From assembly GCA_002724835.1 (NCBI GenBank), contig PBPX01000067.1, forward strand, positions 1 through 5,002: 5,002 bases of DNA. The letters run 5' to 3'. The position numbers and the translations under genes are program-made. This DNA is from Actinomycetota bacterium (lineage in GTDB: Bacteria > Actinomycetota > Acidimicrobiia > Actinomarinales > Actinomarinaceae). This document shows positions 1 to 5,002 of the stretch, piece after piece (the first letter of the stretch is position 1; every line of letters starts with the position of its first letter). The notes below the pieces were generated by a model. The model saw nothing but the letters and a program-made list of their open reading frames with translations. It made no database searches and was not told where the DNA came from.

Positions 1-128
1 ATACAAGTGGATCAGGCACCCCTTCAGCGGTTGCCTCCACAACTAAAAACTTACGTTTAGCTTATGCTACTGTAGGCGGAAGCGGTGTTCTCGACACTTG
101 CGCCGTAGTTACAGCTCAGTATAACTAA
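1..128 (+). CDS. C-terminal fragment of upstream virion gene, probably major capsid protein (gp10-like)
   Basis: An open frame runs in from the left edge, with codons in phase from base 3, and ends at TAA 126-128. It gives 41 residues ending in ...GVLDTCAVVTAQYN. The peptide is rich in Ser, Thr, Gly, Ala and Val and looks like the edge of a beta-rich structural domain. Codons are more GC-rich (GGC, GCC, CGT, TAC-type choices) than in the tail genes downstream, as expected of a highly expressed phage gene. I do not recognise the fragment by sequence. The capsid assignment rests on position: it lies just before a strong terminator and gp11, where T7-like phages carry gene 10. It could instead be a head-decoration protein or a C-terminal capsid extension. 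The start and most of the gene lie outside the window. Confidence 0.6.
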   Translation, partial: TSGSGTPSAVASTTKNLRLAYATVGGSGVLDTCAVVTAQYN

Positions 129-135
129 TATCAAT

Positions 136-165
136 AAGGGGGGGTATCCGTACCTCCCTTTTTTT
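136..165 (+). terminator. Rho-independent terminator after the capsid-position gene (Tphi-like)
   Basis: The left arm AAGGGGGGGTA (136-146) pairs with the right arm TACCTCCCTTT (151-161) across a TCCG loop (147-150). This makes 11 pairs, two of them G-U, and a T7 run at 159-165 follows the G/C part. The loop is of the stable UNCG tetraloop class. The hairpin begins 8 nt after the upstream stop codon and ends 20 nt before the gp11 start. T7 has its strong terminator Tphi at the same place, between genes 10 and 11, where partial read-through lowers tail-gene transcription relative to capsid. The same role is inferred here. Confidence 0.88.
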
Positions 166-185
166 ATTCACAAATATTTATACCT

Positions 186-815
186 ATGACTACCACAACA
201 ATTGATCTCGATACCGAACTATCCGCAGTCAATGCGATTCTTGGTAGCATCGGCCAGTCCCCTATATCAGGATTAGATTTTGCAAACCCAGAGATATCAT
301 TTATATATAATCTGCTCAAAGAATCTAGCCAAGATATACAGAATGAAGGCTGGACATTTAATATTGAATATCACATAAAAGAAACTGTTGGTGCTGATAA
401 TAAAATCATTATAGAATCTGATGTTATCCGTATAGATAATGAAGATGCATGGGATAGAACCCGTGACTTTGTAAGAAGAAAAGATGCTGATGGTATCTGG
501 AAACTATATGACAGAGTAGATCATACATTTGAATTTCCAGATGACGATTACTTCTATGTAAACAAAGTAAGGTTATTACTATTTGAAGATATACCTTCCG
601 TATTCCAAAGGTATATAATATACAAAGCATCAGGTAGAGCTGCAGTACAGTTAGTATCTAACCAACAATTACAAGGTATGTTAGCAACCTATGAAGCTCA
701 AGCACGTGCAGCTTGTATGGAATATGAATGTAATCAAGGTGACCATAACTATATGGGTTGGCCAGATGAATCTGCCTATCAATCTTACAAACCTTATGTA
801 TCCTTAAGACGCTAA
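186..815 (+). CDS. gp11: Tail tubular protein A (T7 gp11-like head-tail adaptor ring)
   Basis: This 209-residue protein is close to the T7 gp11 length (about 196). It forms the ring below the portal that joins the head to the gp12 nozzle. Family features visible are the N-terminal ELSAVNAILGSIGQSPI (residues 11-27), followed by an amphipathic helix and QNEGWTFNIEY (52-62). There is an acidic beta-region with aromatics around 105-131. The C-terminal helical segment (about 134-182) contains FQRYIIYKASGRAA and ends in the ARAACMEYECNQGD stretch typical of marine T7-like phages. No Shine-Dalgarno sequence is seen in the 20 AT-rich bases before ATG 186. No in-frame upstream alternative is attractive, because the terminator lies immediately upstream. 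The N-terminus fits family alignment at this ATG. The stop codon overlaps the gp12 start (TAATG), which suggests translational coupling and paired expression of the two tail-tube components. Confidence 0.93.
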   Translation: MTTTTIDLDTELSAVNAILGSIGQSPISGLDFANPEISFIYNLLKESSQDIQNEGWTFNIEYHIKETVGADNKIIIESDVIRIDNEDAWDRTRDFVRRKDADGIWKLYDRVDHTFEFPDDDYFYVNKVRLLLFEDIPSVFQRYIIYKASGRAAVQLVSNQQLQGMLATYEAQARAACMEYECNQGDHNYMGWPDESAYQSYKPYVSLRR

Positions 816-817
816 TG
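813..817 (+). promoter_or_regulatory. TAATG stop-start overlap coupling gp11 and gp12
   Basis: The gp11 stop TAA (813-815) shares its last base with the gp12 ATG (815-817). The preceding 20 bases hold no good Shine-Dalgarno, only a weak TAAGA at 805-809. Re-initiation by ribosomes finishing gp11 is the simplest reading and would link the amounts of the two tail-tube proteins. The overlap is seen directly; coupling is inferred. Confidence 0.6.
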
Positions 818-3800
818 GCAAGTGTTACACAGAAAGTACCTAATTATGTCTTAGGTATATCAACACAACCAGATGAAAAGAAAATACCAGGACAAGTAGT
901 AGACCTAGTGAATGGTGTACCTGATGTAGTTAATCAATTAACTAAACGTCCAGGAAGTCAACTGGTAAAAGACATAACAACTACAAGTAATCCTTATGGG
1001 GATAGTAAAACATATGCTGTTGATACCGCAGCTAACGCTAAATGGTTTAGTATTTATACAGCCCATGATGAACAATATATTGGTCAATGTGCAGCAGATG
1101 GAGAAGTTAATATATGGAGATGTAGTGACGGTGCTTCGATACCCGTGGATTATTCCCTTGTTCCTGGAACACTTAAAGCTACTTACTTAGATAACACAGC
1201 ATTGTCAGACGAGAAGTCTTCTGATATACAGGTACTAACTATTAATGAGACTACCTTTTTTGTTAATAGAAGAAAGAATACAGCAATGCTATCTGGTACA
1301 GGTGATCTATCACCAGCTCAGTTAAATGAAGCATTCATATCTCTTGATACTATAACTTATGGTAAACAGTATGCATTAGATATATTCGATCCAGAGGATA
1401 ATACTACCTTTACACATACAAGAGCTACAGGTATAACTGTTGATGAAACTACTAGTTATAGTGGTACTAGTAATGGTGACTGCTTAGGTATGGGTAGAGA
1501 GACTGTTGAAATAAGTACAGGTACAGATAAGTTTGGAACCTCGCCTCCTAATATGAGTGCGAATGGTAAGTCTAGATTAAGGTATGAAGTAGATACAAGA
1601 TGTACTCCACAACCTACACCTCCTATTGATGATAGCTATGACTATCATGATACATATCAACCATTTGTAAAGTTACAGTTTGGTGGAGAAGGTTGGGCGG
1701 TAAATGATACACATCAATATACTTCAGAGAAAGGTGTAACAACAACTGCTAAAATTAAGAGTACTCAGACTATTGTATCAAGGTGTAATGTAGCTGGAGT
1801 AAGACCTCCTGCCACATCATCAACTGCTGAAGAGCATGTATCTACAGCTGGTATCTTAGGTGATATGAAAGCTACTCTAGATGCTATCTCTGGTACAGGT
1901 ATAACTTGTACAATTGTTGGTAATGGTTTGCATCTATATAGAGCTACACCATTTGGAGTCACAACACCTGAAAAGACGTTGATGACTATCACCACAACAG
2001 AAGCAAATAATATAGCCGACCTACCACGTACATGTAGACACGGATATGTTGTTAGAATAGTTAATAGTGGTGAGGATATGGATGATTACTATCTTCGTTT
2101 CCAAGCTGAAGGTATTAATGCAGAGATATCAAAGAGTGCTACATATGCTAGATCAGGTACTACAGTAACAGTAACATCAACTGCACATGGTTTGTCCAAT
2201 GGTGATCAAGTCTTTGTTGACTTCACTAGTGGAGGAGCATTGGATGGTTTATATACTATTGCTAACGTAGCGTCTGATACATTTGAACTAACTACAGCAG
2301 CATCAGGTACAATCGGTGCAGGTGCAACTCTTACATACACTCCAGCTCGTTACGGAGAGGGCGTGTGGGAAGAGGTAGCAGCCCCTGGTATAGAAGTTAC
2401 CATAGATAAGGATACGATGCCCTTACAGATCAAAAGGGTCAGTGGTAGTACAACTAATACAATAGCAACATCAGCAGTAAATACTAGTACTGAAGTGATT
2501 ACTATTACTAATCATGGAATGAGTACTACACAAGCAGTTACATATAGTAATGGAGGTGGTACAACTTTAGCAGGATTGTCTGATGCTACTACATATTATG
2601 TTATTAAAGTAGATGATAATTCAATTAAATTAGCCACAAATGCTAGTAATGCTACAGCTGGTACAGCTATTAACTTAACTGGTACTGGAAATAATGCTCA
2701 AACTATAACAGATATCCACTCTATTAATGGTGGTACAGCAAGAAATTATAGTAACGGCTGGTTTCAATTCCAATATCCAGATTGGGGTGAACGTGATGTA
2801 GGTGATAATATAACTAACTCCCTACCTACTTTTATAGGTAATCCAATTCAAAAGATGATGTTCTTTAGAAATAGGATAGCCTTATTAAGTAATGAGAATA
2901 TAATTCTATCTAGGGTTAATGATTACTATAGCTTCTGGGTTAAGACAGCTATGGCTATATCTAATGCTGATCCTATTGACTTACAATCCAGTTCTCTATA
3001 TCCAACTAAACTATTTGATGCTGTTGAACAAGCTGGTGGATTAGTTATATTCAGTGCTAGTGAACAGTTCTTATTAAGCTCAGGTGCTGAAGCTTTGCTT
3101 ACTCCTGAGACTGCTAAGATTAGTTACTTATCTTCCTACGCATTCAACCCTGATACGGAACCAATATCTTTAGGTACTACTATAGGATTCTTAAATAGTA
3201 CTGCACGTCAATCTCGTTTCTATGAGATGGCTAATGTATCACCTACAGAAGAACCAGAAGTACAAGAACAAACTAAAATTGTAGGGGAATTATTCCCACA
3301 AAATACAACTCTTATATCAGGTTCTACAGAAAATGATATACTTTTATTTGGTGTAGATAGTACATTACATACTTCTACAAATGAAGTGTGGGGATATAAG
3401 TATTTCGAATCTGGTGGTAAACGAGCTCAGTCAGCATGGTTTAGATGGTTAATGCCAAACAAGGTTATATACCATACAATACTAGATGATGTCTATTATG
3501 CAATATTAGGTAACAGTGCTAACAATAAATTTACACTAGAAAAATTTGATCTGAAATTAACTTCAGACACACCTATGATAGGTACAGCTCCTGATGAAAA
3601 TAGGGTACATTTAGATACTAAGAAAACAATTGCAACAGGTGATATAACATATAACACTGCAGCTGATACTTCTACCTTTACATTAGGTTCAGGGTATTAT
3701 AGTGATAAGACATTGACCGTATATTGTACTACAGATAGTGATGATATAGGTAAAAGTTATGATGTACCTGCAGCTTCTATAACTGGAACTGCACCTAATG

Positions 3801-4252
3801 AAACAGTCACATTACCAGGTAACTGGAAAACTTCTAAAAAAGATGGGAGTCCAGTTAACGTTGATTTAATTGTTGGGTATGAATATGAATTTGAAGTAGA
3901 GTTGCCTAAGATATATATTACTAAAACAGCAGGTGAACAGCAAACATCTGAAACCAGAGGTTCTTTGATTATCCATAGAATGAACTTTGACTTTGGAGAT
4001 GTAGGTGTTATAGATGTAACCTTAAAGAGAAGAGGTAGAGATGATTATACTTATACCGTTGAATCATTAGAATGGGATAATGTTTCAGCAAGTAGAGCAA
4101 CTATTGCTAAGAACTACTTACATACTATACCAGTATATGATAGAAATGATAATCTAACAGTATTTCTAAAATCAAACCATCCATCTCCAGCTACTATTCA
4201 TTCAATGAATTGGGAGGGAGATTACTCACCAAGATACTATCAACGTGTCTAA
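815..4252 (+). CDS. gp12: Tail tubular protein B (T7 gp12-like tail nozzle)
   Basis: This 1145-residue protein is the main tail nozzle component, in T7 a hexameric cone below gp11 that contacts the fibres. The N-terminus has the family pattern GISTQPD (14-20), PGQ (25-27), VNG (32-34) and LTKRPGSQL (42-50). T7 gp12 has GISQQPD, the QVNGW region and LQKRP at the same places. The central core is unmistakable: GVWEE (516-520), DKDTMPLQIKR (531-541), DWGERDVGDN (656-665), PTFIGNPIQKMMFFRNRIAL (671-690), ENIILSR (694-700), YYSFW (704-708), DPIDL (719-723), then FSASEQFLLSSGAEALLTP (746-764). The C-terminus NWEGDYSPRYYQRV (1132-1145) is the normal family ending. At 1145 residues it is much longer than T7 gp12 (about 800). 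Part of the excess is two small beta modules inserted near 438-512 and 545-640, listed separately. The ATG sits in the gp11 stop without a good Shine-Dalgarno, so coupled initiation is likely. The 3' end overlaps the next gene by 8 nt. Confidence 0.95.
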   Translation: MASVTQKVPNYVLGISTQPDEKKIPGQVVDLVNGVPDVVNQLTKRPGSQLVKDITTTSNPYGDSKTYAVDTAANAKWFSIYTAHDEQYIGQCAADGEVNIWRCSDGASIPVDYSLVPGTLKATYLDNTALSDEKSSDIQVLTINETTFFVNRRKNTAMLSGTGDLSPAQLNEAFISLDTITYGKQYALDIFDPEDNTTFTHTRATGITVDETTSYSGTSNGDCLGMGRETVEISTGTDKFGTSPPNMSANGKSRLRYEVDTRCTPQPTPPIDDSYDYHDTYQPFVKLQFGGEGWAVNDTHQYTSEKGVTTTAKIKSTQTIVSRCNVAGVRPPATSSTAEEHVSTAGILGDMKATLDAISGTGITCTIVGNGLHLYRATPFGVTTPEKTLMTITTTEANNIADLPRTCRHGYVVRIVNSGEDMDDYYLRFQAEGINAEISKSATYARSGTTVTVTSTAHGLSNGDQVFVDFTSGGALDGLYTIANVASDTFELTTAASGTIGAGATLTYTPARYGEGVWEEVAAPGIEVTIDKDTMPLQIKRVSGSTTNTIATSAVNTSTEVITITNHGMSTTQAVTYSNGGGTTLAGLSDATTYYVIKVDDNSIKLATNASNATAGTAINLTGTGNNAQTITDIHSINGGTARNYSNGWFQFQYPDWGERDVGDNITNSLPTFIGNPIQKMMFFRNRIALLSNENIILSRVNDYYSFWVKTAMAISNADPIDLQSSSLYPTKLFDAVEQAGGLVIFSASEQFLLSSGAEALLTPETAKISYLSSYAFNPDTEPISLGTTIGFLNSTARQSRFYEMANVSPTEEPEVQEQTKIVGELFPQNTTLISGSTENDILLFGVDSTLHTSTNEVWGYKYFESGGKRAQSAWFRWLMPNKVIYHTILDDVYYAILGNSANNKFTLEKFDLKLTSDTPMIGTAPDENRVHLDTKKTIATGDITYNTAADTSTFTLGSGYYSDKTLTVYCTTDSDDIGKSYDVPAASITGTAPNETVTLPGNWKTSKKDGSPVNVDLIVGYEYEFEVELPKIYITKTAGEQQTSETRGSLIIHRMNFDFGDVGVIDVTLKRRGRDDYTYTVESLEWDNVSASRATIAKNYLHTIPVYDRNDNLTVFLKSNHPSPATIHSMNWEGDYSPRYYQRV
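2138..2344 (+). other. Inserted beta-module A within gp12 (residues about 442-510)
   Basis: The segment begins with the strand VTVTSTAHGLSNGDQVFVDF, then a GGALDGLY turn, a YTIANVASDTFELT strand pair and a Gly/Ala/Thr-rich end. The pattern T-x-HGL-x-x-G-D-x-V, then GLY-x-I, then D-x-F-x-L resembles small FCCH-like or Ig-like beta modules common in phage tail and fibre proteins. It lies between two conserved gp12 core blocks: YYLRFQAE (425-432) and GEGVWEEVAAPG (514-525). In T7-type gp12 these blocks are separated by only a few residues, so the module appears to be a loop insertion. Its function is not known; surface exposure and a role in particle stability or host contact are inferences. Confidence 0.65.
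2456..2713 (+). other. Inserted beta-module B within gp12 (residues about 548-633), related to module A
   Basis: The module reads STEVITITNHGMSTTQAVTY, then GGGTTLAGL, TYYVIKVDDNSIKLATNA and a Thr/Gly/Asn-rich end (AINLTGTGN). It keeps the order of module A: a V-x-I-T-x-HG[LM] strand, a Gly-rich turn before GL, a Y-x-I-x-x-V-x-x-[DN] strand, then [FI]-x-L-[AT]-T. It lies after the conserved DKDTMPLQIKR block (531-541) and before GWFQFQYPDWGERDVGD (648-664), which are nearly adjacent in T7-type gp12. This is thus a second, separate insertion of the same kind of module. Boundaries are approximate and the function is unknown. Confidence 0.65.
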
Positions 4253-4739
4253 ATACATTCACCCTATTACTGTGGAAGCTGCTATTGAAGTAGCTTCTAA
4301 TCTTCGTGATGATGATTATAGAGAAGTGAAAGAAGGCCACGGTCATGAACCACTTCTCTATATTCCTGCATCAGCTTTCTGTGGAGACACAGTTTGGTTC
4401 GAAGTCCCCAACGGCAAGACTGCCGGATTAGCGGGAGTGCAAGGAGAAGGTCAAATATGGATGTTGTGTACTAACGCAATCCATGAATACCCTTTAACCT
4501 TTGCTCGTGAAGCCAAACGATTTGTAGAAAGTAGAAAAGAAAAACTCCTTTGGAACATAGTAGATAAACGGAACACCGCTCATCTTAAACTTCTAAAGTT
4601 TCTGGGATTTAAGTTCTTACGGGAACTTGAACATGGTCCCAACAAATTAACCTTTATAGAATTTTGCCGTGTGCGAACCAGTATCAATGATCTCGATGGG
4701 CCTCAATATGGCAGGCCAAGTAGCAGGACACAACGCTGA
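4245..4739 (+). CDS. gp13: Internal virion protein, T7 gp13-like (GNAT-related fold)
   Basis: This 164-residue protein matches the T7 gp13 family. Seen are FCGDTVWFEV (45-54; T7 has NCGDQCWFV), GEGQIWMLCTNAI (67-79), a helix TFAREAKRFVE (85-95), and LLWNIVDKRNTAHLKLLKFL (101-120) followed by GFKFL (121-125). T7 gp13 carries a parallel LWNYVWVGNTSHIRFLKTIG segment. The N-x-x-H...LGF pattern recalls the last helix and strand of GNAT acetyltransferases, but I see no clear Q/R-x-x-G-x-G/A acetyl-CoA loop, so enzyme activity is doubtful. In T7, gp13 is a minor internal virion protein needed for infectious particles. The start is GTG 4245, inside the gp12 coding end; the first in-frame ATG would be at residue 73 and would destroy the domain. 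Family similarity ends near FIEFCRV (137-143). The last 22 or so residues are extra and overlap the gp14 start in another frame. Confidence 0.85.
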   Translation: MSKYIHPITVEAAIEVASNLRDDDYREVKEGHGHEPLLYIPASAFCGDTVWFEVPNGKTAGLAGVQGEGQIWMLCTNAIHEYPLTFAREAKRFVESRKEKLLWNIVDKRNTAHLKLLKFLGFKFLRELEHGPNKLTFIEFCRVRTSINDLDGPQYGRPSSRTQR

Positions 4740-5002
4740 AACTGCTGCAGCTAGAGGAAGAAACAACGCCAAAGCTAGAAATAACTATATACGAGAAAAA
4801 GAATTTCAAGTAACAGCTAATCTTGATAATGTACAATATCTAAGTGATGTACAAGAACAAGATAACCAACAAGATGCTACATATGCAGCTATGTTAGATC
4901 AATGGTCTGATACTGATTTTCAATTAAAGAAACTATTTGCTGCAAAAGACTATGAAATAGAAGATGCTATCATTGCGATGCATAAAGGTGGTGCTTCTGA
5001 AC
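4669..5002 (+). CDS. gp14: Internal virion protein B, T7 gp14-like (5' part, runs off window)
   Basis: The frame is open from TAG 4657 to the right edge. I choose GTG 4669, which gives MCEPVSMISMGLNMAGQVAG. T7 gp14 begins MCW, and MC(E/W)-type starts are usual in this family. In-frame ATGs at 4687, 4696 and 4708 are alternatives that would lose this N-terminus. About 111 residues are present: a short weakly hydrophobic segment, an Ala/Arg/Asn-rich stretch (AETAAARGRNNAKARNNYIR), then a Gln/Asp-rich helical region (NVQYLSDVQEQDNQQDATYA) reaching HKGGASE at the edge. This mostly helical, Ala/Gln-rich make-up fits gp14. In T7 it is part of the internal core, is ejected before the DNA and forms the outer-membrane section of the channel. 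The gene overlaps gp13 by 71 nt with no obvious Shine-Dalgarno, so coupled translation is likely. The 3' end lies outside. Confidence 0.8.
   Translation, partial: MCEPVSMISMGLNMAGQVAGHNAETAAARGRNNAKARNNYIREKEFQVTANLDNVQYLSDVQEQDNQQDATYAAMLDQWSDTDFQLKKLFAAKDYEIEDAIIAMHKGGASE

Noticed and set aside
166..185. AT-rich 20 nt before gp11 as a possible promoter
   Set aside because: It is too short to hold a convincing sigma-70 pair, and no phage-type promoter motif can be recognised from a single copy.
424..630. Open frame of 68 codons on the minus strand inside gp11
   Set aside because: It lies fully within the well-supported gp11 gene, its product has no recognisable domain and no ribosome-binding site is seen. 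It is a shadow frame.
996..1190. Open frame of 64 codons on the plus strand inside gp12
   Set aside because: It is out of frame with the conserved N-terminal part of gp12 and has no start signal or domain.
1290..1910. Recurring GGTACAGGT and ACAGGTATAACT-like words in gp12
   Set aside because: They reflect repeated Gly-Thr-Gly and Thr-Gly-Ile-Thr peptides in a Thr/Gly-rich beta protein with biased codon use. Spacing is irregular and there is no true direct-repeat array.
1765..1995. Open frame of 76 codons on the minus strand inside gp12
   Set aside because: It is antisense to gp12, and no promoter or ribosome-binding site is visible. All other genes are on the plus strand.
4212..4220. Purine run GGGAGGGAG as a possible Shine-Dalgarno for the gp13-like gene
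   Set aside because: It ends 24 nt before the GTG start, too far for normal initiation, and it encodes the conserved WEGD of the gp12 C-terminus, which explains it.
4245..4739. Active GNAT acetyltransferase
   Set aside because: The fold resemblance is limited to the C-terminal N-x-x-H...LGF part. A clear acetyl-CoA binding loop is not visible, and genome position matches the structural gp13 role.

Overview
The window is part of the structural (virion) module of a T7-like short-tailed phage (podovirus, Autographiviridae-type). All genes are on the + strand and tightly packed. The order is: C-terminus of an upstream structural gene (probably the major capsid protein), a rho-independent terminator, tail tubular protein A (T7 gp11-like), tail tubular protein B (T7 gp12-like), a gp13-like internal virion protein, and the start of a gp14-like internal virion protein. 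This matches the T7 order 10-Tphi-11-12-13-14. The AT-rich composition, the 1145-residue gp12 (T7 about 800) and the look of the tail and internal proteins suggest a marine podovirus of the cyanophage or pelagiphage kind. The host cannot be fixed from this window, and no host-derived metabolic gene is present.

Layout. Bases 1-128 hold the last 41 codons of a Ser/Thr/Gly-rich structural protein. Bases 136-165 form an 11-bp hairpin with a UCCG loop and a T7 tract, at the place where T7 has its only strong late terminator, Tphi. Bases 186-815 encode gp11. Gp12 (815-4252) starts inside the gp11 stop codon (TAATG). The gp13-like gene starts at a GTG (4245) 8 nt inside gp12. The gp14-like gene most likely starts at another GTG (4669), 71 nt inside gp13, and runs off the right edge. 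There is no intergenic gap over 60 nt and no RNA gene, mobile element or CRISPR array.

How the genes work together. In T7, gp11 forms the ring under the portal and gp12 forms the conical nozzle and binds the tail fibres. Gp13 is a small internal virion protein needed for assembly of infectious particles, and gp14 is ejected to form the outer-membrane part of the DNA channel. The overlapping starts and the lack of clear Shine-Dalgarno sites suggest translational coupling along 11-12-13-14, with the terminator setting capsid transcription apart from the tail genes.

No undescribed system stands out. The most notable features are two related small beta-rich modules inserted at two separate points in the conserved core of gp12, and the gp13/gp14 junction, where gp13 carries an extra C-terminal tail encoded entirely within the out-of-frame start of gp14.
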